A DNA stretch of 50,602 nt from Nitrospinaceae bacterium (lineage in GTDB: Bacteria > Nitrospinota > Nitrospinia > Nitrospinales > JACRGP01). Under the pieces are notes generated by a model. It ran no database searches. It saw only the letters and a program-made list of their open reading frames with translations, and was not told where the DNA came from. Positions 1 through 8,342 of the stretch are shown in pieces. A program made the position numbers and the translations under genes. The DNA is taken from assembly GCA_029261575.1 (NCBI GenBank), contig JAJDBD010000073.1:1-50602 (forward strand), written 5' to 3'. Position 1 is the stretch's first letter. Each line of letters opens with the position of its first letter.

Positions 1-182
1 CGTTGGGGCGCCGCTAATTTTCGTATCTGGACAGCGCAAGCCGCTTGCGATTAGCTTTGCTAGTCCCTGCCCGGCTTGCGCCGCCATCTATCAAAAATTC
101 TCTGGCGCAGAATGGACAGAATTAATGAGTCCTGACCCTAGATTAAGAATTTTTGAATGAGAAAACTTTCTGATTTAAACTC
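1..182. repeat. intergenic repeat-bearing region at the window edge
   Basis: No gene is seen here. Bases 35-49 form a perfect hairpin (CGCAAG-CCG-CTTGCG), and 52-62 contain the small palindrome TAGC-TTT-GCTA, which recurs at 37227-37237. Bases 108-141, ending in AGTCCTGACCCTAG, recur almost unchanged at 37281-37315. The region is therefore probably the right end of a dispersed mobile or palindromic repeat cut by the window edge. No good ribosome-binding site is visible before the gene at 183. Confidence 0.5.
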
Positions 183-1475
183 ATGAATAATTCCAAACTG
201 ATAAGAAACCTGCTTTTGTTGTCCCTGGCCGCTTTGGTCGGAGTCTGGTTTTTTCGCGGCGGATCGATCAATTCGTTGATGCAAAAAATATCCCGGTTTT
301 CGGGCAAGTCGGCCTCGCAAGCGTCCTTGACGGATTTCGAGTGGAAGCCTGTCGAGGTCCGGGACATTCATCAGACCGTTTTGGCGACGGGAACCATTAC
401 CTTAAAAACCGGAGCCGAGGTAAAAATCGGCGCCCGGATTTCCGGTCAGTTGAAAGAGCTGAACGTCCAGATCGGCGACTTTGTGAAGTCGGGAGCCCTG
501 ATCGCAAAAATTGAGCACGATGATTTATTGGCGCGGGTGACGCGGCGTCAGGCGGAACTGAGTTCAGAAGAAGCTCAGTTGGCGAAAACCCGCGCGGAGG
601 GACCGCTGGGGATCAATAAGGCCCAGGCGGAGATCGAGGAACTTCTGGCGCAATTAAAGCTGGCCAAAAAAATGTTGGAGCGTAATACCGAGTTGCGCGA
701 TCAGGGAGTGATTTCGGCAACGGTGTTGGACCAGTCGGTCGAAGATTTAGACGTGTTGCGCGCTAAAATTAAAGTGGCCGAAGAGGAGTTGAAGCTCCGC
801 GAGGCCCGGTTTCCACACGACGTTCATTTGGCGGACGCCGACGTCGCCAAGGCGCAGGCCACCCTGTTTGAAGAGGAAACGCAACTTTCCTACGCCAACA
901 TCACGGCGCCCATCGATGGGGTCGTGGCTTTCATTTCCACGCAGAAAGGGGAAACCGTCGTCGCCAGTTTGAACGCTCCGACGTTTGTCACCCTGATCGA
1001 TCTTAGAAAACTGGAGGCCACGGTGTATGTCGACGAAACGGACATTGGACGCGTCGCGGTCGGGCAAGAGGCGGTATTTACGGTGGACAGTTATTCCGAC
1101 CGGTTTTTCAAGGGCGTCGTGCGCGAAATTCGTCCCAAAGCCGTGATCAAGGACAATGTGGTCAATTACGAAGTGATCATGGATATTGAGCAAAAACTTT
1201 TGAGCTTGTTACGTCCGGAAATGACCGCCAATGTAATCCTTACTACCGGAGTTCATCCCCAGGTTCTTTCAATTCCAAAGGGCGCCTTGAAACGAACAGA
1301 TAAGGAGAGCTTTGTGATGCTTCGCCTTGGAGATAAGATCGTTGAAAAAGCCGTCGAGACGGGTTGGCGGGAAGGGGCCTTCTGGGAGATCCTTTCCGGT
1401 TTGAAAAAAGACGATGCGGTGGGGGTCCCAGTGAAAAAGAAATCAGAGAAAGGCCAGCGCAAAAAGCGCGGGTAG
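183..1475 (+). CDS. MacA-like periplasmic adaptor subunit (HlyD/RND membrane-fusion family)
   Basis: This 430-residue protein should link an inner-membrane ABC transporter to an outer-membrane channel. An N-terminal membrane anchor (residues about 7-24) precedes a barrel-sandwich/lipoyl half (around TGTITLKTGAEVKIG, residues 75-90), a long alpha-hairpin rich in Ala, Glu and Leu (about 115-230), the second lipoyl half (ITAPIDGVV) and a beta-barrel domain containing YVDETDIGRV. The size and domain order are those of MacA. It is the first gene of a four-gene set with an ATPase and two MacB-like permeases, 39 bases before the ATPase. No TolC-like partner lies in the window. Export of a peptide, lipid or drug is likely, but the substrate cannot be read from sequence. 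Confidence 0.88.
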   Translation: MNNSKLIRNLLLLSLAALVGVWFFRGGSINSLMQKISRFSGKSASQASLTDFEWKPVEVRDIHQTVLATGTITLKTGAEVKIGARISGQLKELNVQIGDFVKSGALIAKIEHDDLLARVTRRQAELSSEEAQLAKTRAEGPLGINKAQAEIEELLAQLKLAKKMLERNTELRDQGVISATVLDQSVEDLDVLRAKIKVAEEELKLREARFPHDVHLADADVAKAQATLFEEETQLSYANITAPIDGVVAFISTQKGETVVASLNAPTFVTLIDLRKLEATVYVDETDIGRVAVGQEAVFTVDSYSDRFFKGVVREIRPKAVIKDNVVNYEVIMDIEQKLLSLLRPEMTANVILTTGVHPQVLSIPKGALKRTDKESFVMLRLGDKIVEKAVETGWREGAFWEILSGLKKDDAVGVPVKKKSEKGQRKKRG

Positions 1476-1514
1476 AAAATTGAAAAGAACCGTTCCCGGC
1501 TACGTTACGAAACA

Positions 1515-2240
1515 ATGAGTCTCATTCATCTTGAAGACGTTAAAAAATCCTATTCGAATATCGGGATGGTCACTCAAGTTCTTAAAGGGGTGACTCTTAA
1601 AATCTCCGAGGGAGAATATGTTGCGATCATCGGGCCTTCGGGTGCGGGAAAAAGCACGTTGATGGCCATCATGGGTTGTCTGGGCCGCCCTACCAGCGGT
1701 TCATATTATCTGGACGGCGAGCCTGTGGACCGGATGAACGACAAGCAGTTGTCGCGCATCCGGAACGAAAAAATCGGCTTCGTGTTTCAGGCCTTCCATC
1801 TTCTGGCCGGAGTATCGGCTTTCGATAATGTTTATCTCCCCCTGGTTTATTGTCAAACTCCCCCTGCGGACGCCCGGATTCGGGTGCGCGAAATTTTAGA
1901 AAAAGTGGGGCTGGGGGAACGGATGAGTCATTCGCCTGGGAAACTTTCCGGTGGCGAACAACAACGGGTCACCATCGCCCGGGCGTTGATCAACCAACCT
2001 AAAATTATTCTCGCGGACGAGCCGACGGGAAATCTGGATTCCAAAAACGGCGCGGAGATCATGGAGATTTTTGACCGGCTCAACGCGGAGGGCAATACCA
2101 TTATCCTAATCACCCACGATCCTAAAGTGGCGGCCCGCGCTCATCGAACGATTCATATAATAGACGGCTTGATTGAGAAGGACGAAATAAATGAGAATTT
2201 TCCGGAACCTGATCCAGGCGCTGAAAGGACTCGGGCGTAA
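1515..2240 (+). CDS. ABC transporter ATP-binding protein, MacB/LolD type
   Basis: A 241-residue ATPase of the MacB/LolD/FtsE class that powers export through the two permeases that follow. Visible motifs are Walker A GPSGAGKST (about residues 40-48), the Q-loop in FVFQAFHLL, the signature LSGGEQQR, Walker B IILADEPTGNLD and the switch His in LITHDP. The ATPase stands alone and is not fused to a permease as in E. coli MacB. Its last 50 bases overlap the start of the next gene, which suggests translational coupling. Confidence 0.92.
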   Translation: MSLIHLEDVKKSYSNIGMVTQVLKGVTLKISEGEYVAIIGPSGAGKSTLMAIMGCLGRPTSGSYYLDGEPVDRMNDKQLSRIRNEKIGFVFQAFHLLAGVSAFDNVYLPLVYCQTPPADARIRVREILEKVGLGERMSHSPGKLSGGEQQRVTIARALINQPKIILADEPTGNLDSKNGAEIMEIFDRLNAEGNTIILITHDPKVAARAHRTIHIIDGLIEKDEINENFPEPDPGAERTRA

Positions 2241-3402
2241 CAAGGCCAACGTTTTTTTGATGACCCTTGGAGTCGCCGTAGGAATCGCTTCGCTGACGGT
2301 GATCGTCGCCATTGGCGAGGGGACGCGGGCGAAAGTTCTGGACCGAATAGCCGGCTTTGGTTTCGGTCCCGAATCGTTTTCCCTTTATGCGGGGTCCGGA
2401 CGGTTGTTTTTCCGCAAGGCTCAAATGCCGACCAATTTGTCCTTCCAGGACCTGGAGGATATCGCTTCCCTGCCCACCGTGCGCCACGCTATGCCGCGGC
2501 AGAGAAAACGCCTGATCGCCGTTTACCGCAAAAACTCCACCTCGACGCGTATCTACGGGGTGACCCCGGTGTGGCAGACTATTCGCGCATGGCCCATCAC
2601 TGACGGAAAGTTTTTCGACGCGAGAGATATGGACCGAAAGAACAAGGCGGCGGTTCTGGGCGCCACCCCGATAAAAAATCTTTTCCCCGACGGGGAGGAT
2701 CCGCTGGGGAAATCGGTTCGTATCGGTAACGTGTTTTTTAAAGTGGTCGGCGTTTTGGAGAAAAAGGGATTGACCGAAAGCGGTTACGACCCGGACAACC
2801 GGGTGTTGATTCCCATTTCCACTTCCGTGGCGCGATTGACTCACGAAGCGCATTTGCACAGCATCAAGGTTCAGGCGATGAGTCCCGAAGTGGTGGAGGA
2901 GACTATGGAGGCGACGCGGCGAATTCTGCGGCGCAACCATAATCTGTCGTCCATTGCCGCGGACGATTTTCGGTTCGTCACCCCCACCGGGATCATGGAA
3001 TGGGTGACGGAGCAAAAACAAGCCATGAATCGCATGTTGATCCTGATTTCCACCGTGTCCCTATTGGTGGGAGGGATCGTGATCATGAATATCATGCTGG
3101 TCTCCATTCGCGAGCGGATTCATGAAATCGGAGTTCGGCGATGTTTCGGCGCCCGGCGTTTGGATATCACGCAACAGTTTTTGTTCGAATCGGTTTTCGT
3201 TTCCATGTTGGGAGGGATTGTGGGAACGGTTTTGGGCGTCGTCGTTTCGCTGATTTTAAAAAGAACGGATATGATTCCGGTTCAAATTACCTGGGAACCT
3301 TTCGTGTTGGCGGGCATTTTTTCCGGCGCAGTGGGTTTGGTTTTCGGCATTCAACCCGCGCGCAAGGCGGCGAACTGGAGTCCAGAGGAGACGATCCGTT
3401 GA
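2191..3402 (+). CDS. MacB-like ABC transporter permease (FtsX family), first copy
   Basis: A 403-residue inner-membrane permease with the MacB periplasmic core domain. The topology is one membrane segment near residues 22-42 (FLMTLGVAVGIASLTVIVAIG), a large periplasmic domain (about 45-270), then three C-terminal segments (about 280-305, 330-355 and 370-390) of the FtsX domain, including GVRRCFGARR at the coupling helix. The start is inside the ATPase gene (50-base overlap). It ends 13 bases before a second, related permease, so the pair could form a heterodimer. Confidence 0.88.
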   Translation: MRIFRNLIQALKGLGRNKANVFLMTLGVAVGIASLTVIVAIGEGTRAKVLDRIAGFGFGPESFSLYAGSGRLFFRKAQMPTNLSFQDLEDIASLPTVRHAMPRQRKRLIAVYRKNSTSTRIYGVTPVWQTIRAWPITDGKFFDARDMDRKNKAAVLGATPIKNLFPDGEDPLGKSVRIGNVFFKVVGVLEKKGLTESGYDPDNRVLIPISTSVARLTHEAHLHSIKVQAMSPEVVEETMEATRRILRRNHNLSSIAADDFRFVTPTGIMEWVTEQKQAMNRMLILISTVSLLVGGIVIMNIMLVSIRERIHEIGVRRCFGARRLDITQQFLFESVFVSMLGGIVGTVLGVVVSLILKRTDMIPVQITWEPFVLAGIFSGAVGLVFGIQPARKAANWSPEETIR

Positions 3403-3415
3403 CGTCGGGCCGACC

Positions 3416-4636
3416 ATGAATATTCTGAATGGACTGCGCGTCGCCGTCGCGGCGCTTCTGGCAAACAAAACGCGAAGCATGCTCGCCTCGTTGGGAATTG
3501 TGATCGGCATTGGATCGGTGATCGTCATGGTGGCCATCGGCAAAGGATCCCGAAAAGAGGTGATGGACGTCATCTCGCGCATGGGCGAAAACCTGATCAC
3601 CCTGAACGCCGGGGAGGCTAAAAGGCGCGGCGGTAAATTGCGCTTCGCCGAAAATGTGACCACGCTGACCCTCCGCGACGCCCTGCTGTTGGCGGAAGAT
3701 ATTCCCGAACTGGCGCGGGTCGCCCCCTATGAATACAAGGAAACCAAGGTCAAGCATGGAAACGCTTACACGCAGACGACCGTCAGTGGGTCCACTCCGG
3801 AGTTTTTGCGGGTGCGAAATTATGAAATCGAGCGGGGCCGATTTTTTGATCGCAGGGAATTGAGGCTTTCCAGCCGTGTGGCCGTGATCGGAACCACCAC
3901 GATAAAAAATATTTTTGGCGAGGACGATCCGCTTGACCAAACGATTCGCATCGACGCAATTCCATTCACCATCATCGGCGTATTTAAATCGAAGGGCATG
4001 GACACCGACGGCGCGGATCAGGACGATATTCTCATGACGCCGTTGACGACCTTGATGCGGAGGATTTTAAATCAAAATTATATCCGGACGATTTATGTGC
4101 AGGTTTCTACCAAAAAGGACATTGACGGCGCCGTGAGGAAAATCCGCAACATTTTGCGCGAGCGCCATCGAATCCGCGACGACCACGACGATGACTTTAC
4201 AATACGGAGCCAGTTGGACGTCGAAGAGATGAAGCAGGAAACCGCCGATCTGTTCACCCGGTTGATTGTCGGCGTTGCGGCGATTTCCCTGATCGTCGGC
4301 GGGATCGGGATTTTTGCGGTGATGCTGGCGTCGGTCAAGGAGCGGACGCGCGAGATCGGGGTTCGCCGGGCGGTGGGCGCTTCCAAACGAACGATCATTC
4401 TGCAGTTTCTTCTGGAGTCGCTGATGATCAGCCTGTTTGGCGGAGCCGTCGGGATCGCTCTGGGGTCGGGGATTGCCCTGGGATTGGATCGTTGGGGACC
4501 CTGGACTTTAATATTGGAAAGAGACCCCATGATTTTGGCCGCGGGGGTTTGCGGCGCGATCGGCGTTGTGTTCGGGGTGTATCCGGCGATTAAGGCCTCC
4601 CGGCTCGATCCTCTGGAGGCGTTGAGGGTGGAATAA
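3416..4636 (+). CDS. MacB-like ABC transporter permease (FtsX family), second copy
   Basis: A 406-residue permease paralogous to the previous gene, with the same plan: an N-terminal helix (SLGIVIGIGSVIVMVAIG), a periplasmic MacB_PCD-type domain, and three C-terminal helices with the coupling motif GVRRAVGASKRT. It differs clearly in its periplasmic part, so the two are not a recent duplication. It is the last gene of the operon and is followed within a few bases by a strong terminator hairpin. Confidence 0.88.
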   Translation: MNILNGLRVAVAALLANKTRSMLASLGIVIGIGSVIVMVAIGKGSRKEVMDVISRMGENLITLNAGEAKRRGGKLRFAENVTTLTLRDALLLAEDIPELARVAPYEYKETKVKHGNAYTQTTVSGSTPEFLRVRNYEIERGRFFDRRELRLSSRVAVIGTTTIKNIFGEDDPLDQTIRIDAIPFTIIGVFKSKGMDTDGADQDDILMTPLTTLMRRILNQNYIRTIYVQVSTKKDIDGAVRKIRNILRERHRIRDDHDDDFTIRSQLDVEEMKQETADLFTRLIVGVAAISLIVGGIGIFAVMLASVKERTREIGVRRAVGASKRTIILQFLLESLMISLFGGAVGIALGSGIALGLDRWGPWTLILERDPMILAAGVCGAIGVVFGVYPAIKASRLDPLEALRVE

Positions 4637-4673
4637 AAAAAGGCGCTTCGGAATTAAACCGAAACGCCTTTTT
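4637..4673. terminator. bidirectional rho-independent terminator
   Basis: An inverted repeat (AAAAAGGCG-C-TTCGG, 7-base loop, CCGAA-A-CGCCTTTTT) lies between the plus-strand export operon and the convergent minus-strand gene at 4702. The A-run on one side and T-run on the other let it work in both directions. Confidence 0.85.
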
Positions 4674-4701
4674 GAAGCCGTTTAAAAAATTAAATCGAAA
4701 T

Positions 4702-5166
4702 CTAAAAAGCCAAACCGCCGTGATTGGCGGCGACCATGCAAACCAGCATGGGGAGTGACAACCAGGCATTGGTCCGGCTGGCAAGAAACGCATGTCTCTT
4801 GGCCTTTGCCAGAGCGTCGCCTTCGAGCGCTCCCGCAATGATTTTTTTCTGGTTGGGCCAAATGATCGCCCAAACGTTGAGGGCCATGATGATTCCCAAC
4901 ACCATGCCCAGGTGGATGAGATGGCTGGGAATGCCTTCCACGGTGCCTCGTCCGGCTGCATAGTATATCAATCCGGTAATGACGGTCCACAGGGCGGCGT
5001 GCCGAAAGTAAAACAGGGCCTTGGGAAGAATGATTTGGGTATAGGGCTTGGCGGCCCCTTCTTCCATCATTTTTGGCATGGACTGCACCTGGATCAGGTT
5101 GAAGAAATACAACAAACCAATCCATAAAATTCCAACAAGCACATGAGCAAATTCAGCTAACCACAT
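4702..5166 (-). CDS. small membrane protein resembling the urate oxidase N-terminal (PuuD-type) membrane domain
   Basis: A 154-residue integral membrane protein. The chosen ATG at 5166 has a GAGAGGAT ribosome site; a longer frame to 5298 has an unlikely N-terminus. About four membrane segments are visible, with His in the first (EFAHVLVGILWIGLLYFF), a conserved FRHAALW in the second, then ALNVWAIIWPNQKKI and SRTNAWLSLPMLVCMVAANH. The IWPNQKK...SRTN.W.SLPM pattern is that of the Urate_ox_N family, whose full-length members add a C-terminal cytochrome c domain. That domain is absent here, so urate oxidation is not implied; haem binding by the His residues is possible. No purine-degradation gene is near. 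Confidence 0.7.
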   Translation of the reverse strand: MWLAEFAHVLVGILWIGLLYFFNLIQVQSMPKMMEEGAAKPYTQIILPKALFYFRHAALWTVITGLIYYAAGRGTVEGIPSHLIHLGMVLGIIMALNVWAIIWPNQKKIIAGALEGDALAKAKRHAFLASRTNAWLSLPMLVCMVAANHGGLAF

Positions 5167-5377
5167 TATTTTAATCCTCTCTGAATGGTTATTTTGAAAG
5201 AACCCCGATAATCCCGGATTCCTTAGAGCGCAATTTAATTTCCGGTTAATAAACCTGATAAACCGATGTTTTATTGAAATTAAGATGGAAAAAATCAAGC
5301 CAGGATTCAGTTTTTCCGATTTTTTCGGGGATTTTAACCCAAAAATTTTTTAAAGGCCAACACTGAATTGGGGAAAA

Positions 5378-5731
5378 TTATTTTTGTGACATGAAAAACG
5401 CCAAAACTGCCAGGGCAAGAATATTGAAGACGAGCAAATACAGAGCCAGGGGAGAGGAGCCAGCGCGCGGCAGGCCGCCGGTTTTCCGGTCGGGATTGTG
5501 AGGCGACGCCGTGCCGCTTGTTCCGCCTTCTATCGTTGTGATTTTCTCAGCCAGCAGGCGGTTGGCCGCTTCCAGTTCCCGGTTTTTGGCGTGGGCTTTT
5601 TCCAACGCGTCTTTTAACTGGAGCTTTTCAACCTTGAGGGATTTGGATTTTTCGATTTCGCGACGCAGGGCTTCTTCAGGCCCCAGGGTGATCCCGTCGT
5701 TTTCCGGATTTTCCGACCAATCTTCAGCCAT
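5378..5731 (-). CDS. hypothetical coiled-coil protein with C-terminal membrane anchor
   Basis: 117 residues, family not recognised. Residues about 20-68 are a charged heptad-rich coiled coil (EALRREIEKSKSLKVEKLQL onward). A Gly/Ser/Pro-rich linker follows, and residues about 93-115 form one C-terminal hydrophobic helix (LALYLLVFNILALAVLAFF), giving a tail-anchored layout with the coiled coil in the cytoplasm. It starts 13 bases after the aldo/keto reductase stop codon and is probably the last gene of that transcript. Confidence 0.7.
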   Translation of the reverse strand: MAEDWSENPENDGITLGPEEALRREIEKSKSLKVEKLQLKDALEKAHAKNRELEAANRLLAEKITTIEGGTSGTASPHNPDRKTGGLPRAGSSPLALYLLVFNILALAVLAFFMSQK

Positions 5732-5744
5732 AGCTCAAGGGAGG

Positions 5745-6692
5745 TTAAAGGGAGCGGACGGCCTGCCGATAGGCGTCGCTGGCTTGGGTCAACCGGTCCA
5801 ATTGGGTCGAATCGAGTTGCAAGTCCCCGGCGCCTTTTAAATCTTTTACCTGCTCGGCTTTTCGCGAACCGACAATGGCCGTCAGAATATTTTCCTGAGC
5901 CAGAACCCAGGCGAGCGCGACTTGAATGGGTTTCACTTGAAGTTCGTTGGCGATTTCCTGAACGGTTTGCAACACCTTCCGGGAATGGGTCAAATGCGGT
6001 TCGTGAAACCAGGCTTCCCCGTTGCGGGCGGGGTATTGTAGATCATCCGGCTCCATCTCCCTGGCGAGGAAGCCGACGGCGGTCGAGGAATAGGCCATGT
6101 ATTGCAATCCCCGCTCAACGCACAACGCGCGGGCCTCGCCCTCGTATCCGCGCTCCATCAAACTGTAGGGAACCTGGTTGACGATAAAACGAGAGACGCT
6201 TTCGCCCATGAGCTTGAGGTCCGTCGCCTGGAAATTGGAAAGCCCGACGGCTTTGGCCTTGCCGCTCACCTTCAGGCGAAACATTATTTGGGAAAGTTGG
6301 TCGCTTTTCTCCGCAGAATCAAAATAACTTCCCGGCCAGTGGACCAGATAGACGTCGACGTGATCCCGGCCCAGCGCTTTAAGCGTTCCCTCCAGCCGCT
6401 CTTCGTATGCGGACAGAGTCAACTCTGCGTCGGGCCAGACTTTGGAGATCACCACGACGTCGTATTTTTTGGATCCCAGAGCGCGACCCAGGCGGCGTTC
6501 GGATTCGTTGTCGCCGTAACCCTCCGCCGTGTCGAACGCGGTGATCCCGATATCGAGGGCGGTTTTGACGACGCGTTCCGCTTCCTGTTCCGTGCACAAA
6601 TCGCCCCAGCCTCCGCTCGGGGCGATTTGCCAACAACCCAATGTTACGGCGCTCCAGGGTTTGTCGACGCCGACGCATTCCGTACTGCGCAT
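5745..6692 (-). CDS. aldo/keto reductase family oxidoreductase
   Basis: A 315-residue NADPH-dependent TIM-barrel reductase. The family tetrad can be read as D54 and Y59 (FDTAEGYGD), K84 (VVISKVW) and H118 (YLVHWPG). The C-terminal cofactor region is present (AIVGSRKAEQVKDL). The sequence belongs to the YghZ/YajO-like group of bacterial AKRs; the substrate cannot be assigned. The start is one base after the stop of the upstream membrane protein, so the two genes are probably co-transcribed. Confidence 0.9.
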   Translation of the reverse strand: MRSTECVGVDKPWSAVTLGCWQIAPSGGWGDLCTEQEAERVVKTALDIGITAFDTAEGYGDNESERRLGRALGSKKYDVVVISKVWPDAELTLSAYEERLEGTLKALGRDHVDVYLVHWPGSYFDSAEKSDQLSQIMFRLKVSGKAKAVGLSNFQATDLKLMGESVSRFIVNQVPYSLMERGYEGEARALCVERGLQYMAYSSTAVGFLAREMEPDDLQYPARNGEAWFHEPHLTHSRKVLQTVQEIANELQVKPIQVALAWVLAQENILTAIVGSRKAEQVKDLKGAGDLQLDSTQLDRLTQASDAYRQAVRSL

Positions 6693-6693
6693 G

Positions 6694-7041
6694 TTACCTC
6701 ATGATGAAAAAAATCCGCCGAGAGTAAAATCTCGGACCGCGACGGGTCCAAACGCCTTCCTCCGGCGCGCCCTCCGGCTCGACCCAATAACCGCTATTGG
6801 GGTGATAGGGGCGAAGGACCTCCGGGTCTTTCCTGAACCGATATACTTTATAACCCAAAATCAGCGCCAAAGCTCCCGCAAAAAGGATGAACGCCGCCAC
6901 GACCCCCGCAACGAAAGTTGGAAACGCCAGGGTGAACAAGGCCAAAAGAACCAGCGCGGCCCCGGCAATGAGGGAGCCGTTTTGCAGTCCTTGAAATATG
7001 TCTCTCCACCAAAAATTCTGTGATGTGTTCCAGGCTCTCAT
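6694..7041 (-). CDS. hypothetical small membrane protein
   Basis: 115 residues, not recognised. Two hydrophobic helices (about 25-40 and 44-63, with FTLAFPTFVAGVVAAFILFA in the middle) are followed by a basic juxtamembrane stretch and a hydrophilic tail rich in Pro, Trp and Tyr. The ATG has an upstream AGGAGG about 11 bases away. It is the first of a likely three-gene transcript with the aldo/keto reductase and the tail-anchored coiled-coil protein. Confidence 0.72.
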   Translation of the reverse strand: MRAWNTSQNFWWRDIFQGLQNGSLIAGAALVLLALFTLAFPTFVAGVVAAFILFAGALALILGYKVYRFRKDPEVLRPYHPNSGYWVEPEGAPEEGVWTRRGPRFYSRRIFFIMR

Positions 7042-7140
7042 GGCTGTTGTTTCCTCCTTCCCGAAAAGTTTGATTCTCTACTCTACAGGTCAAATAAGAT
7101 GGGAAGAAAAAAATGTCAAGTTTCCAGGCGCCAGGTCCGG

Positions 7141-7773
7141 TCAGGCAATCAATTTGGTGATTTTTGCAAAGTCGCGTTTTTGGAGACGCAGGGGGCGTTT
7201 CCAGTTGGCCACTCTGGGGCTGGGATGGTACAGCGGCAAGAGGATAAAATTGGGAGTTTCCACGGGGCGGAGGGCGTCGGTTTTTAATTCGTAACGGGTC
7301 TGCAACAGGCGATTCACGGCGTCCAGAGCGATGCCGCCGAGGGTGACGACCAGCCGCGGTCGAATCAGTTCGATTTGCAATCGTAAAAACCCGGAGCAGT
7401 TTTTTATTTCCGCGCTCGTGGGTCGGCTGTTGTTTCCGTCTTTCAAGGGATTGCACAGGACGGCGTTGGTGATGAAGACGTCCTGACGAGCAAGGCCTGC
7501 GTGAGCGAGAAGGGTTTCGAAATTCTCTCCGGACTTGTCGCCGGAAAAGGGAATCCCGGTTCGCCCGGCGCCAAAGCGGCCCGGAGCTTCTGCGATAAAG
7601 AGGATTTTTGCGGCGGTTGATCCGTTGCCCGGTCCCAGAACGGCGGGTTGGTCGGCCATTCGCGGGCACAATGTGCATTGCGAGGCGGCCCGGAACAGGG
7701 CGTTAAACTCAGGGGCGCTCTTCTGGACTCGAGGAGTTCGTGGTGGGAATTTCTTCGGCTTCGTCTTCGTCAT
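7141..7773 (-). CDS. uracil-DNA glycosylase superfamily protein (family 4/5-like, Fe-S)
   Basis: A 210-residue DNA repair glycosylase that would remove uracil from deaminated DNA. Motifs, numbered from the ATG at 7773: four cysteines suited to a [4Fe-4S] cluster (C33, C36, C107, C126), motif 1 AEAPGRFGAGRTGIPFSGDK (61-80), and motif 2 YHPSPR with H183. The GAGRTG...GDKSG form is closer to family 5 than to classic family 4. A TTG start at 7800 would be in frame but lacks a ribosome site. The ATG has GAGGAAGAGG just upstream, and those bases belong to the acidic tail of the preceding gene, which it overlaps by 65 bases. Confidence 0.87.
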   Translation of the reverse strand: MTKTKPKKFPPRTPRVQKSAPEFNALFRAASQCTLCPRMADQPAVLGPGNGSTAAKILFIAEAPGRFGAGRTGIPFSGDKSGENFETLLAHAGLARQDVFITNAVLCNPLKDGNNSRPTSAEIKNCSGFLRLQIELIRPRLVVTLGGIALDAVNRLLQTRYELKTDALRPVETPNFILLPLYHPSPRVANWKRPLRLQKRDFAKITKLIA

Positions 7774-7873
7774 CCTCTTCCTCGTCGTCGTCTTCTTCAA
7801 GGCTGGAGCGACACACTACCAGGAACCCGACAAGCATAAGAACGCTGGCGACTATGGTGAGTAAAATGTCCAT
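7709..7873 (-). CDS. 54-residue single-pass membrane protein with a poly-acidic tail
   Basis: A small frame not of any family I recognise. Residues 3-21 are one hydrophobic helix (ILLTIVASVLMLVGFLVVC); residues 26-41 are almost all Asp and Glu; a Ser/Thr/Pro-rich end follows. It starts 14 bases after the stop of the membrane protein at 7888-8295 and runs 65 bases into the uracil-DNA glycosylase gene. The clean membrane helix plus acidic tail, and the position in a tight gene string, favour a real gene, but the low-complexity DNA allows a chance frame. Confidence 0.55.
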   Translation of the reverse strand: MDILLTIVASVLMLVGFLVVCRSSLEEDDDEEEDDEDEAEEIPTTNSSSPEERP

Positions 7874-7887
7874 GACGAAACGAAGTT

Positions 7888-8295
7888 TTAAAACGGCTTC
7901 AAAGTGGCCAGGTAGATCATGAAGGCCCCGACAATAAATATGGCGATGTGCACCATCATCGCATATTTTTTGGGCAAGGCGTCGGTTTTTATTTGTCTTC
8001 CGTTGAGGACGCCGAGTCCAATGAGCACGGCGAGTAACGTCAGTTTGACATGGAGCCAGCTTCCCTTGCCGAAGGCGCCGGTGTGGATCGCCAGATACAT
8101 TCCGGAGATAATGGTGACTCCCAAAATCGGGTAGTAGATGAGCTTGTGAATGCGGGATTGAATTTTTTCGAGTCCCGCCGCCTGTTCCTTGCTTTTGAGC
8201 CTGAGGCGGAACACGACTGAAAGAGATTGGACGAACAGTGTGCCGATGGTCAGGCACATGGAAATCATGTGAAGGGTCAGGAAGAAATTTTTCAT
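7888..8295 (-). CDS. four-helix membrane protein, CopD/HemJ-like topology
   Basis: 135 residues with four predicted membrane helices (about 3-25, 51-71, 80-97, 112-132). Histidines near helix starts (H9 in LTLHMISM, H50 in SRIHKLIYYP, H81 in WLHVKLTLL, H115) follow the general pattern of CopD/HemJ/DUF2269-like haem-binding membrane proteins. I cannot assign a member. It is the middle of a run of small membrane-protein genes on the minus strand, with the acidic-tail protein 14 bases downstream. Confidence 0.7.
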   Translation of the reverse strand: MKNFFLTLHMISMCLTIGTLFVQSLSVVFRLRLKSKEQAAGLEKIQSRIHKLIYYPILGVTIISGMYLAIHTGAFGKGSWLHVKLTLLAVLIGLGVLNGRQIKTDALPKKYAMMVHIAIFIVGAFMIYLATLKPF

Positions 8296-8342
8296 GGTTT
8301 ATTCAGGAAGAAGGCTCGTCGCGTCGAAGCAAAACTTTTCGG

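Noticed and set aside
2122-3021. Long 299-codon frame opposite the first permease
   Set aside because: Antisense shadow of a GC-rich gene with clear permease features on the plus strand.
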